Of a DNA stretch of 64,000 nucleotides, positions 44,050 through 52,819 are shown in pieces. Where the stretch lies: assembly GCF_030397575.1 (NCBI RefSeq), contig NZ_JAPNXS010000003.1, positions 1-64,000 of the forward strand, read 5' to 3'. Each line of letters begins with the position of its first letter. The stretch's first letter is position 1. Both the position numbers and the translations under genes were made by a program. Origin of the DNA: Psychromonas sp. 14N.309.X.WAT.B.A12. Lineage in GTDB: Bacteria > Pseudomonadota > Gammaproteobacteria > Enterobacterales > Psychromonadaceae. The notes below the pieces were generated by a model, which ran no database searches, had not been told where the DNA came from, and saw only the letters and a list, made by a program, of their open reading frames with translations.

Positions 44050-44979
44050 ATGGAATTAATACGCGGTATTCATAATTTAAAGCATCAACCTAAAGGTTGT
44101 GTGTTAAGCATTGGTAACTTTGATGGTATTCATCTTGGGCACCGTGCTGTTTTATCGCGTTTGCTAAAAGAAGCTGAGCGTTTGCAAGTCCCGTCTACGG
44201 TGATGACTTTTGAGCCCCAACCTGCTGAACTATTTGCAGGAAAAAATGCACCTGGTCGTTTGAGTCGTTTACGCGATAAGTTTGTTCAACTTGAAAAATT
44301 AAATTTAGATCGTCTACTGTGCGTGTCCTTTACTCATCAATTTGCTAATCTAAGCGCCGATCAATTTATTGAAGAACTATTGATTAAAAAGCTGAATGTA
44401 AAATTTTTGGTAATAGGCGATGATTTCCATTTTGGTTATCAACGTTTAGGGGATTTTGCGTTGCTTAAAGAAGCGGGCAAAAAATATGGTTTTGAAGTGG
44501 TGGATACTAAAAGTCTATCGCAAGATACCTGCCGCGTAAGCAGTACACGCATCCGTAGTGCATTAGCCAAAGGTGAGTTGCAACAAGCGGAGCAAATGCT
44601 GGGTAGAAAATACAGCATTTCAGGGCGTGTTGGCCATGGTAAAAAACTAGGCCGAACTATTGGCGTTCCTACGGCTAATTTGTTTTTAAAACGTCGAGTA
44701 TCACCTGTTTCAGGTGTCTTTGTTGTGTCAATTTTAGGCATAGACAATAAGGTTTACTCTGGCGTGGCAAACATTGGTTGTCGTCCAACTGTTAATGGTG
44801 AAAGGCAACAGTTAGAAGTGCATATATTTGATTTTGAAGGTGACTTATATGGTCGCCAATTAGAAGTGTTACTTGAGAATAAATTGCGTGATGAAACTCG
44901 TTTTGAGTCATTCGCAGACTTAAAAATACAAATTGATAAAGATATTCAGCAAGCTAGAGAATGGCATCTGCTTAATTAA
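44050..44979 (+). CDS. ribF: Bifunctional riboflavin kinase/FAD synthetase RibF
   Basis: RibF makes FMN from riboflavin and then FAD. The 309-aa protein has an N-terminal nucleotidyltransferase domain (GNFDGIHLGHRAV near residue 22, then IGDDFHFGYQRLG and STRIR). A C-terminal kinase domain follows (SISGRVGHGKKLGRTIGVPTAN, NIGCRPTVNG). I take ATG 44050; the longer frame begins with TTG at 44026. The ribosome binding site is weak. It is the first gene of the ribF-ileS-lspA-fkpB-ispH run. Confidence 0.96.
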   Translation: MELIRGIHNLKHQPKGCVLSIGNFDGIHLGHRAVLSRLLKEAERLQVPSTVMTFEPQPAELFAGKNAPGRLSRLRDKFVQLEKLNLDRLLCVSFTHQFANLSADQFIEELLIKKLNVKFLVIGDDFHFGYQRLGDFALLKEAGKKYGFEVVDTKSLSQDTCRVSSTRIRSALAKGELQQAEQMLGRKYSISGRVGHGKKLGRTIGVPTANLFLKRRVSPVSGVFVVSILGIDNKVYSGVANIGCRPTVNGERQQLEVHIFDFEGDLYGRQLEVLLENKLRDETRFESFADLKIQIDKDIQQAREWHLLN

Positions 44980-45005
44980 TAGATCGTTAGATGGAATAAA
45001 AACCG

Positions 45006-47840
45006 ATGAGTGATTACAAAAGTACATTAAATTTACCAAAAACAGGCTTCCCGATGCGCGCTAACTTAGCTAATCGCGAGCCAAATATGCTTAAGAATTG
45101 GTATAAAGAAGACCTTTACGGCAAGATTCGTACGGCTAAAAAAGGTAAGAAAACATTCATTCTGCATGATGGTCCTCCTTATGCAAACGGTGACATTCAT
45201 ATTGGTCACTCGGTTAATAAAATCTTAAAAGATATTATTATTAAGTCTAAAACATTATCTGATTTTGATGCGCCATACGTACCAGGTTGGGATTGTCATG
45301 GTCTACCAATTGAATTAAAAGTAGAGCAGAAGCACGGTAAACCAGGTAAAAAGTTAACACCTGCTGAATTCCGCGTTAAGTGTCGTGAATATGCTGCTCG
45401 TCAAGTTGATGGCCAACGTAAAGACTTTAAACGTCTAGGTGTGCTAGGTGAGTGGGATAAGCCTTACTTAACCATGAACTTCGAAACGGAAGCAAACATC
45501 GTACGTGCATTAGCAAATATCATTAAAAATAAACATCTGCACAAAGGTTCAAAACCTGTGCATTGGTGTACTGACTGTGGTTCTGCACTAGCGGAAGCGG
45601 AAGTTGAGTATGAAGATAAAGTATCAGCAGCTATCGATGTTGCATTTAATGCAGTTGATATCGATGCTGTATTAGCTTGTTTTGATAAACAAGGTGATGA
45701 CTTAGGACACGGTACTATCTCGCCAGTTATCTGGACAACAACACCTTGGACATTACCTGCAAACCGTGCAATCGCGTTAGCAGCGAAAGTTGAATATTCA
45801 TTAGTACAAGCAGGCCAACGTCGCTTAATCTTAGCAACTGACCTAGTGGCTGACTGTATGGCTCGTTACGGTATCGAAGAGTTTACAGTGCTAGCGATTA
45901 CAACCGGTGCCGCGCTTGAAAAGCAATTATTCCAACATCCATTCTTAGACTTACAAGTGCCTGCTATTGTGGCTGATCATGTCACTATCGATGCGGGTAC
46001 TGGTTGTGTACATACCGCACCTGGTCACGGTCAAGACGATTACTCTGCTGGTTTAAAATATGATTTAGAAGTTGCTAACCCAGTTAATGATAACGGTGTG
46101 TTCCGTGAAGATACTGAGTTCTTTGCTGGCTTACATGTCTTTAAAGCAAATGATGCGGTTTTAGCAGTATTAACAGAGCGCGATGCACTAATTCATCACG
46201 TAAACATTAAGCATAGTTACCCACATTGTTGGAGACACAAAACGCCTATTATCTTCCGTGCAACGCCACAATGGTTCATCTCAATGAATCAAGAAGGTTT
46301 GCGTGACAGTGCGTTAAAAGAGATTAAAGAAGTTAAATGGATCCCAAGTTGGGGTCAAAGCCGTATTGAGAAAATGATCGAAGGTCGTCCTGATTGGTGT
46401 GTTTCGCGTCAACGTACTTGGGGTGTGCCAATCACTTTATTTGTTAATAAAGAGACGGATGAGTTGCATGAAAACTCTGTTGAAATGATGGAACTGATTG
46501 CACAAAAAATCGAGAAAGAAGGCATTCAAGCATGGTTTGATTTAGAACCAGAATCTTTATTAGGTTTTGAAGCTGAAAAGTTCCGTAAAGTAACAGATAC
46601 CCTAGATGTTTGGTTTGACTCTGGTACAACACACGCCGCAGTGGTTGGTGTTCGTGATGAGTTTACCAAAGAAGATGGTACACAAGCGCAAGCTGATATG
46701 TACTTAGAGGGTTCTGACCAACACCGTGGTTGGTTCCAATCTTCATTATTAACTAGTACTGCGATTAATGGTGTTGCGCCTTATAAAGAGGTGTTAACCC
46801 ATGGCTTTGTGGTTGATGGCGACGGCAAAAAAATGTCTAAGTCATTAGGTAATGTGATGTCACCACAAACGGTGATGAATGACCTAGGTGCAGATATCTT
46901 GCGTTTATGGGTTGCTTCAACAGATTATACAGGTGAAATTACTGTTTCTGATGAAATCTTAAACCGTAGTGCCGATAGTTACCGTCGTATTCGTAATACG
47001 TCTCGCTTTTTATTAGCGAACTTAAACGGTTTTGACCCAAAAACTGACTTAGTGCCTGCCGCTGAAATGGTGGCATTAGACCGTTGGATCGTTGCTAAAA
47101 CACTAACGATGCAACACGAAGTAATTGAAGCTTACGAAAGCTACAATATGCATGTGGTTTATCAAAAACTAATGCACTTCTGTTCAATTGATTTAGGCAG
47201 CTTTTACTTAGATATTATTAAAGATCGTCAATACACAGCGAAAACTGGCAGTAATGCTCATTTAAGTTGTCAAACGGCGCTTTACCATATTGTTGAGTCT
47301 TTAGTACGTCTAATGGCACCAATTCTAAGCTTTACAGCAGATGAAATTTGGGGACGTTTACCAGGTGAACGTAATCAATTTGTGTTCACTGAAACATGGT
47401 ACGACGGCTTATTTGGTTTATCTGATAATGAAGTATTAGATAACGATAAGTGGTCTCAACTTATTTCAGTTCGTGCAGAAGTAAACAAGGTATTAGAGCT
47501 GGCTCGTAAAGAAGCGGTTATTGGCGGCGGATTAGAAGCTGAAGTGACACTGTATGCTTCTGATGAAATCAATGCGTTATTATCTACATTAGATGATGAA
47601 TTACGTTTTGTATTAATTACTTCACAAGCTGTAGTGAAACCTTTAGCAGATGCTCCTGCAGATGCTGTTGCTACAGAAGTGGCAGGCTTATCTGTTACAG
47701 TACAAAAAAGTGCTGCTGCGAAGTGTGATCGTTGTTGGCATCACCGCGAAGATGTTGGTCAAAGTGAAGAGCATCCTGAACTATGTGGTCGTTGTATCAC
47801 AAATGTTGATGGTGAAGGTGAGTCTCGTCAATTCGCTTAA
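45006..47840 (+). CDS. ileS: Isoleucyl-tRNA synthetase
   Basis: The 944-aa class I synthetase charges tRNA-Ile. It carries the HIGH motif in [16 protein letters not shown] (near residue 60), a CP1 editing domain with [11 protein letters not shown] and [11 protein letters not shown], and KMSKS in [10 protein letters not shown] (near residue 605). A C-terminal zinc ribbon follows (C-x2-C in KCDRCW and LCGRC). It lies 26 bp after ribF, so the two are probably co-transcribed. A terminator-like hairpin sits between it and lspA. Confidence 0.97.
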   Translation: MSDYKSTLNLPKTGFPMRANLANREPNMLKNWYKEDLYGKIRTAKKGKKTFILHDGPPYANGDIHIGHSVNKILKDIIIKSKTLSDFDAPYVPGWDCHGLPIELKVEQKHGKPGKKLTPAEFRVKCREYAARQVDGQRKDFKRLGVLGEWDKPYLTMNFETEANIVRALANIIKNKHLHKGSKPVHWCTDCGSALAEAEVEYEDKVSAAIDVAFNAVDIDAVLACFDKQGDDLGHGTISPVIWTTTPWTLPANRAIALAAKVEYSLVQAGQRRLILATDLVADCMARYGIEEFTVLAITTGAALEKQLFQHPFLDLQVPAIVADHVTIDAGTGCVHTAPGHGQDDYSAGLKYDLEVANPVNDNGVFREDTEFFAGLHVFKANDAVLAVLTERDALIHHVNIKHSYPHCWRHKTPIIFRATPQWFISMNQEGLRDSALKEIKEVKWIPSWGQSRIEKMIEGRPDWCVSRQRTWGVPITLFVNKETDELHENSVEMMELIAQKIEKEGIQAWFDLEPESLLGFEAEKFRKVTDTLDVWFDSGTTHAAVVGVRDEFTKEDGTQAQADMYLEGSDQHRGWFQSSLLTSTAINGVAPYKEVLTHGFVVDGDGKKMSKSLGNVMSPQTVMNDLGADILRLWVASTDYTGEITVSDEILNRSADSYRRIRNTSRFLLANLNGFDPKTDLVPAAEMVALDRWIVAKTLTMQHEVIEAYESYNMHVVYQKLMHFCSIDLGSFYLDIIKDRQYTAKTGSNAHLSCQTALYHIVESLVRLMAPILSFTADEIWGRLPGERNQFVFTETWYDGLFGLSDNEVLDNDKWSQLISVRAEVNKVLELARKEAVIGGGLEAEVTLYASDEINALLSTLDDELRFVLITSQAVVKPLADAPADAVATEVAGLSVTVQKSAAAKCDRCWHHREDVGQSEEHPELCGRCITNVDGEGESRQFA

Positions 47841-47874
47841 ACTTCGTTAAGCTGTAAATTAATCTGATAGCAAG

Positions 47875-47910
47875 CGCCTTAGTTATGAAAATGATTTAAG
47901 GCGTTTTTTT
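47875..47910 (+). terminator. Intrinsic terminator in the ileS-lspA gap
   Basis: CGCCTTA pairs with TAAGGCG across a 15-nt loop, followed by seven T. The T-run ends next to the lspA ribosome binding site (AGGAAA), so it may act as an attenuator rather than a full stop. Confidence 0.65.
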
Positions 47911-47921
47911 TAGGAAATACT

Positions 47922-48461
47922 ATGACAAACAATGTTTCAGGTTCAGCTGTTAAATCTTCAACAGGTTTAGCATTTCTATGGTTATCTTTGGTTGTGTTAA
48001 TCATTGACCAACTTACTAAGTATTTAACAATCGAGATGTTAGATCTTTATGAATCTTACGAAGTACTGCCTTTTTTTAATTTTACTTATGCGCGTAACTA
48101 TGGCGCTGCCTTTAGCTTTTTAGGTGATGCTGGTGGTTGGCAAAAATATCTATTTACGGGGATTGCCTTTGCAGTTTCTGGATATTTGATATATTTATTG
48201 AAAACGACTAAAGCGAATTATCGCTGGATGAATAGCGCTTATGCCTTAGTCTTATCTGGTGCTATTGGTAATGTAATTGACCGTTTAATCTTTGGTTATG
48301 TAGTTGATTTCCTAGATTTTGATTTAGGCTTTTATCGTTGGCCTGTATTTAATGTTGCTGATATTGCTATCTTTATCGGTGCCGCAATGATTATTATCGA
48401 CTCTCTGTTTTGGGCTGAGAAACGTGAAAAAGCAAAGGAAGAAGCAAAGAATGACAAATGA
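47922..48461 (+). CDS. lspA: Signal peptidase II (lipoprotein signal peptidase)
   Basis: LspA cleaves the signal peptide of lipoproteins after lipid modification. The 179-aa inner-membrane protein has four helices. The catalytic aspartates lie in GAIGNVIDRL and FNVADIAIFIG. The loop YARNYGAAFSFL is also conserved. A short N-terminal extension and a charged C-terminal tail (EKREKAKEEAK) flank the core. TTAGGAAATACT precedes the ATG. Its last 11 bp overlap the start of fkpB. Confidence 0.96.
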   Translation: MTNNVSGSAVKSSTGLAFLWLSLVVLIIDQLTKYLTIEMLDLYESYEVLPFFNFTYARNYGAAFSFLGDAGGWQKYLFTGIAFAVSGYLIYLLKTTKANYRWMNSAYALVLSGAIGNVIDRLIFGYVVDFLDFDLGFYRWPVFNVADIAIFIGAAMIIIDSLFWAEKREKAKEEAKNDK

Positions 48462-48894
48462 AAAAAAAGTAATTGCTGCAGATAGCGAGGTGTTGATGCA
48501 CTTTTCTATTAAATTAAGTGATGGTTCAGCAGTAGATAGCACTAAAGTGGATAATAAACCTGCTAAGTTTGTCATGGGTGATGGTAGCCTTACTGAGGGA
48601 TTTGAAGCTTGTTTACTAGGGTTAACTGAAGGTAGCTCAGAAAGTTTTACTTTGGCTCCTGAGTCGGCATTTGGTTTACCAAATCCAGATAATTTCCATT
48701 ATATTGAATTAGGCAAGTTCTCAGCAGATGTTCCTGCTGAAATAGGTACTATTATTAGCTTCACTCAACCCGATGGAACTGAATTACCGGGTATTATCCG
48801 TGAAGTTGTAGCCGATAGTGTTACAGTTGATTTTAACCATCCGTTAGCAGGTCAAACCGTTACCTTTGACGTAGATGTATTAGAAGTTTTATAA
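48451..48894 (+). CDS. fkpB: FKBP-type peptidyl-prolyl isomerase (FkpB/SlpA-like)
   Basis: The 147-aa cytosolic prolyl isomerase has an FKBP core interrupted by an IF (chaperone) domain, as in SlyD and SlpA. Visible signatures are VLMHFSIKLSDGSAVDST, GDGSLTEGFEACLLGLTEG, APESAFGLPNPDN and VDFNHPLAGQTVTFDV. The His-rich tail of SlyD is absent, so SlpA/FkpB fits better. I chose ATG 48451, which overlaps the end of lspA and has GAAGAAGCAAAG upstream; the longer frame to 48424 begins with GTG and is less likely. Confidence 0.93.
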   Translation: MTNEKKVIAADSEVLMHFSIKLSDGSAVDSTKVDNKPAKFVMGDGSLTEGFEACLLGLTEGSSESFTLAPESAFGLPNPDNFHYIELGKFSADVPAEIGTIISFTQPDGTELPGIIREVVADSVTVDFNHPLAGQTVTFDVDVLEVL

Positions 48895-48963
48895 AGCAAA
48901 TATAAGCTAGGTTGTTACACTTTTATCAACCTCATTTGCCCATTATTTTATATTGAGATTGTT

Positions 48964-49908
48964 ATGAAAATTATTTTAGCTAATCCACGTGGTTTTTGTG
49001 CCGGTGTGCATCGTGCTATCAATATCGTTGATCGCGCCCTAGAGATTTTCCCTGCACCGGTTTATGTTCGCCATGAAGTGGTACACAATCAATATGTAGT
49101 AGATGATTTAAAGTCTCGTGGTGCTGTATTTGTTGAAGAGCTTGATGAAGTACCAGATGATAATATCGTTATTTTTAGTGCGCATGGTGTGGCACAAAGT
49201 GTACGTGAAGAAGCAAAACGCCGTGAATTAAAAGTGTTCGATGCCACTTGTCCTCTGGTGACTAAAGTACATATGGAAGTAACACGTGCAAGTCGTCGTA
49301 ACCAAGAGTGTATTTTGATCGGGCATCAAGGTCATCCTGAAGTGATTGGCACAATGGGACAATATAATAGCGAAGAGGGCGGCATTTACTTAGTTGAATC
49401 TACGGAAGATGTGGATAAATTAACGGTAAAAAATCCGGAAAGCTTATGTTATAGCTCGCAAACAACCTTATCTGTTGATGATACGGCACATGTGATTGAT
49501 GCTTTAAGAATGAAGTTTCCACAGATTGAAGGACCGCGTAAAAATGACATTTGTTATGCAACACAAAATCGTCAAGATGCGGTGAAAGATTTAGCAGATA
49601 AAGCGGAATTAGTGTTAGTTGTCGGTTCTCCTAATTCGTCAAACTCAAATCGTTTACGTGAAAAGGCATATAGCGTAGGTGCAAATGCTTATTTGATAGA
49701 CAATGAATCAGATATTCAGGAAGAGTGGTTTGAAGGAGTTAACTCTGTTGGTGTGACAGCCGGTGCTTCTGCGCCTGATGTGTTAGTTCAAGCTGTGATT
49801 AAAAGGTTGCAAAAACTAGGCGGTGATATCGCTATCGAAAACCCAGGTGTAGAAGAAAATATAATTTTTGAAGTCCCTGCGGAATTGCGTATTAAGCAGG
49901 TTGATTAG
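48964..49908 (+). CDS. ispH: 4-hydroxy-3-methylbut-2-enyl diphosphate reductase IspH
   Basis: IspH makes IPP and DMAPP in the last step of the MEP isoprenoid pathway. The 314-aa protein has the three [4Fe-4S] cysteines: Cys12 ([11 protein letters not shown]), one in [10 protein letters not shown] (near 96) and one in [10 protein letters not shown] (near 197). It also has the catalytic-site motifs GHQGHPEV and [11 protein letters not shown]. It ends the housekeeping run. A weak hairpin (AGGTGTATT / AATACACCT, 49934-49959) follows. Confidence 0.97.
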   Translation: MKIILANPRGFCAGVHRAINIVDRALEIFPAPVYVRHEVVHNQYVVDDLKSRGAVFVEELDEVPDDNIVIFSAHGVAQSVREEAKRRELKVFDATCPLVTKVHMEVTRASRRNQECILIGHQGHPEVIGTMGQYNSEEGGIYLVESTEDVDKLTVKNPESLCYSSQTTLSVDDTAHVIDALRMKFPQIEGPRKNDICYATQNRQDAVKDLADKAELVLVVGSPNSSNSNRLREKAYSVGANAYLIDNESDIQEEWFEGVNSVGVTAGASAPDVLVQAVIKRLQKLGGDIAIENPGVEENIIFEVPAELRIKQVD

Positions 49909-50146
49909 CCAGCCTTCCAGATTATCTCTTAAGAGGTGTATTGAATTTTTAATACACCTTATATACTTCTCAACTTTAATAAGAAAAATTACCTCTTTAT
50001 TACCTTCTAAATTTGAATTTGCTCTCATTATCATTATTACTATTCTTTTAGAGTAAAAACTATATTCTTTTTATATAAAATTCATTGTATAAAGAGTAAT
50101 CTAAGAAAGCATCTTCAAAGAACATATAATTATAACAAAGGATGTT

Positions 50147-50665
50147 ATGAACCTGTTTATTAATTCAAAAGAGCATCAACAAGGATTTACGTTAATCGAG
50201 ATGCTTATTACTATTGCTGTTGCAGCGATTCTTCTCAGTATTGTGGTTCCCTCTTTCAATAGCATTATTGAGTCGAGCAAAGAGCGCACGACTCGAGACT
50301 CTTTAGTAAGTGCAATTTATTCAGCTAAGCAACAAGCCCAAAGTGAACGAGTCAATGTTTATCTATGCAGTAGTAATGACGGTGAAAGTTGTGCAGATAC
50401 AACGGATTGGGGAAGTGATTGGTTAATTTATCAAGACGATGATAGCAGTGGCGATTTGGATGAAGATGATACAATTATTGCCAATATTAGCTCTAAAACC
50501 GATGCAATAACTAGCGAGATCAAAGAAGTTAAGTTTACTCCTACAGGGCATTCTCTAGCCAATACATTCAAAATTTGTAGTAATACTGACAATGCGGTGG
50601 TGTATAAAATGGTATTAAGTAGGATGGGGCGCATTACATATGAAGAAGCATCAGGAGACTGCTAG
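50147..50665 (+). CDS. fimT: Type IV minor pilin, FimT/GspH type
   Basis: The 172-aa minor pseudopilin has a prepilin leader of 13 residues ending in G (KEHQQG|FTLIEMLITIAVAAILLSIVV), with Glu5 conserved. The GspH-type globular domain follows, with four cysteines. Such minor pilins form the tip complex that primes type IV pilus assembly. AAAGGATGTT precedes the ATG. It is the first gene of a six-gene operon in which every spacing is 10 bp or less or an overlap. In Pseudomonas the comparable operon also lies next to ispH. Confidence 0.9.
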   Translation: MNLFINSKEHQQGFTLIEMLITIAVAAILLSIVVPSFNSIIESSKERTTRDSLVSAIYSAKQQAQSERVNVYLCSSNDGESCADTTDWGSDWLIYQDDDSSGDLDEDDTIIANISSKTDAITSEIKEVKFTPTGHSLANTFKICSNTDNAVVYKMVLSRMGRITYEEASGDC

Positions 50666-50667
50666 GG

Positions 50668-51159
50668 ATGAAAGCTCAAAAAGGATTTACATTAATTGAG
50701 GTGTTAATTGCATTAATTATTGTTGCAATAGGCGTGTTAGGACATGCCAAAATGCAAGCTAAGTCAATGAATGTTGCTCAACAAGGTTTTTTTGCTCAAA
50801 CTGCTAATACTGCTTTATTAGATTTAGCACAACGAATGCGTGCTAACTCAGATCTTGCTGGTAGTTTTGTTTTTAGTAATTTAAGTGATGGTGCTGATAT
50901 TGTGGCGACCAAGGATTGCTCTGAAAGTAGTTGTGATGAAGATGAATTTGCTACTGAAGAGCTTGCTGAGTGGTTTGATCATTTACAAAATAATTTACCA
51001 TCACCACGTTTTTCTGTCGAAGTAGATTCTTCTGATGCAAATCTCTATAACCTGATGTTAATTTGGGATGCAGCTAAAACCGGTGTTGGCAGTGGTGTTT
51101 GTGATACAACAGCATTAAATTCATACCAATGTGGGAGCATGTCAGTATGGGTTCAATGA
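50668..51159 (+). CDS. pilV: Type IV minor pilin PilV
   Basis: The 163-aa protein has a very short leader (MKAQKG|FTLIEVLIALIIVAIGVLGHAKMQ) and the PilV pattern GVLGHAKMQAKSMN and AQRMRANSDL. It has four cysteines in two pairs. It belongs to the tip-complex pseudopilins of type IV pili. It starts 2 bp after fimT. Its stop overlaps the likely pilW start as ATGA. Confidence 0.9.
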   Translation: MKAQKGFTLIEVLIALIIVAIGVLGHAKMQAKSMNVAQQGFFAQTANTALLDLAQRMRANSDLAGSFVFSNLSDGADIVATKDCSESSCDEDEFATEELAEWFDHLQNNLPSPRFSVEVDSSDANLYNLMLIWDAAKTGVGSGVCDTTALNSYQCGSMSVWVQ

Positions 51160-51908
51160 GAAAATCGAATGCTGGTTTTAGTTTAATTGAGTTAATGATT
51201 GCCTTATTGGTGTCGCTATTCATCCTCGCTGGTTTATTTTATTCAGTGATGGGCGATATGCGCTCTTATGAATCAGCAAGAAGCACTCAAGGGCTAGTGA
51301 CTAAAAGTCGTATGGCTATTCAGACAATAAGGCTGTACATACAACAAGCTGGCTTTAGAGACTCAGCAGCATTAAAGAATGAGACAACATTTAGCTCTGG
51401 TACATCTAATGCTGGAGAAACTTGGGAGTATGGGCAAGTTATTCAGGGGATGACTAGTTCGAGTGAAATAGATGATGAAAAAGCTGATTCTGATATTTTA
51501 GTGGTACGTTTTTTAGGGGCAGCAGAAGCTGGAATTGTTTCTTGTGTTGGTGATGATTTAGATGAATCAACCAACAATGAAGTGCTTTTATATGTCAATA
51601 CAAGTAATCAGTTAATGTGCCAAGATAATAATGATGACCCTGTTTTATTAGATGAAAATGTCGAGTTCATGGAGTTGTTGTATGGCACTGAGGACGATTA
51701 TCGCTATTTTACTGCTTCAGAAGTTTCGGATTGGACCGATATTAATAGAGTGAAGGTGGGATTATTGATCTCTGAAGACGTATCTGCACATGGATTAACA
51801 AATGCTAATGCTTACACGATTTTCAATCAAACTATTAGCGCTGCAAACGACACCAACTATAGAAGCGTTGTGATGGAAACTGTGATTATAGGTAATCAAG
51901 GAGGGTAA
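51156..51908 (+). CDS. pilW: Type IV minor pilin PilW
   Basis: The roughly 250-aa minor pilin has the leader MRKSNAG|FSLIELMIALLVSLFILAGLFYSV and then the PilW-like MRSYESARSTQGLVTKSRMAIQTI and IQQAGFRD. I chose ATG 51156, which overlaps the pilV stop as ATGA and gives a standard 7-residue leader. ATG 51147 and ATG 51129 are in frame and possible; GGGAG lies 9 nt before 51147. It joins PilV and PilX in the pilus tip complex. Confidence 0.9.
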   Translation: MRKSNAGFSLIELMIALLVSLFILAGLFYSVMGDMRSYESARSTQGLVTKSRMAIQTIRLYIQQAGFRDSAALKNETTFSSGTSNAGETWEYGQVIQGMTSSSEIDDEKADSDILVVRFLGAAEAGIVSCVGDDLDESTNNEVLLYVNTSNQLMCQDNNDDPVLLDENVEFMELLYGTEDDYRYFTASEVSDWTDINRVKVGLLISEDVSAHGLTNANAYTIFNQTISAANDTNYRSVVMETVIIGNQGG

Positions 51909-51912
51909 TAAG

Positions 51913-52395
51913 GTGCAAAAAACATATAAAAAGCAGTGCGGTACTGCGTTAATTACCTCGCTATTGATGGTCGTAGTAATCGCGATTTTGGGGATCGCAG
52001 TGAGTCAACAGGTTATCTCTTTACGAAAAACAACCACGGCTAATTATGATCAAACTTTAAGTTTAAACTCAGCGGAGTCAACTTTATCTGCAGCCTATAG
52101 TGTCATGTCAGAGAACTTTCTTGATCCACCAACATTACAAGCATTAGCTGTTGATATTAACACTGGTACTAATTGGTGGAAAAATTCCAATAACTGGAGT
52201 GGTGCAACTGCTATTAGCAGTTTAATCTCTGCTGGTTCTGAAACGCCTTCATATTTAATTGAAGATGATGGTACGGGAGGTCTTGCCGTAGGTACTGGTA
52301 ATTTGACCAAACGTTTTTATCGTGTGACAGTTAAAGCACAGGGGAAGGGGAATTCAGTTGCTTATTTACAAAGCTACTACATCACCTTAGAGTAG
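51913..52395 (+). CDS. pilX: Type IV minor pilin PilX
   Basis: The 160-aa protein has an N-terminal leader and hydrophobic helix (KKQCG|TALITSLLMVVVIAILGIAVSQ) of the PilX type, in which the usual FTLIE is replaced by an ALI pattern. The globular part follows, with two Trp-rich turns. The start is GTG with GGAGGGTAATAAG upstream, an excellent ribosome binding site. A cysteine directly before the cleavage-site Gly is unusual. Confidence 0.85.
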   Translation: MQKTYKKQCGTALITSLLMVVVIAILGIAVSQQVISLRKTTTANYDQTLSLNSAESTLSAAYSVMSENFLDPPTLQALAVDINTGTNWWKNSNNWSGATAISSLISAGSETPSYLIEDDGTGGLAVGTGNLTKRFYRVTVKAQGKGNSVAYLQSYYITLE

Positions 52396-52402
52396 AAAAA
52401 AC

Positions 52403-52819
52403 ATGCGAAAATTGAATAAAAATAAAACAAAAGGTTTTACGCTAATTGAATTACTTATTGCTGTCGCTATTGTTGGCATTTTAGCCTCTATCGCCTATCC
52501 TAGTTATAAAGGCGTATTAGAAAAGACTCGAAGACAAGAAGCAATACGTACATTATTAGAAGCATCACAATTAATGGAAAGTTATTACTCCATGAACCTA
52601 GATTACAGTGGTGCAATTTCCAGTGATGATGAGGTTACAGACTTTATTGTTAGTGATGACTTCAGTGAATATTATGAATTAACGGGTGCTGCGACAGCAT
52701 CAACATTTACTTTATCCGCAGCACCTTTATCAACAGGTGCACAAAGTGAAGATGAGTGTGGAACATTAACGATAACACATACTGGTAGCACAGGGGCTGA
52801 TGCATCAGATTGTTGGTAA
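52403..52819 (+). CDS. pilE: Type IV pilin-like protein PilE
   Basis: The 138-aa protein has a basic leader and a classic class III methylation site (KTKG|FTLIELLIAVAIVGILASIAYPSYKG), then TRRQEAIRTLLEASQLMESYYSMN. The latter is the PilE minor-pilin pattern (Pseudomonas PilE, not the Neisseria major pilin). Two cysteines (DECGT and DCW at the end) form the usual C-terminal disulphide loop. Its stop overlaps the pilY1 start by one base. In Pseudomonas pilE follows pilY1; here it precedes it. Confidence 0.9.
   Translation: MRKLNKNKTKGFTLIELLIAVAIVGILASIAYPSYKGVLEKTRRQEAIRTLLEASQLMESYYSMNLDYSGAISSDDEVTDFIVSDDFSEYYELTGAATASTFTLSAAPLSTGAQSEDECGTLTITHTGSTGADASDCW

Noticed and set aside
49816-50056. 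Short open frames on both strands after ispH
   Set aside because: They overlap the ispH end and an AT-rich leader, lack ribosome binding sites and show no family resemblance.
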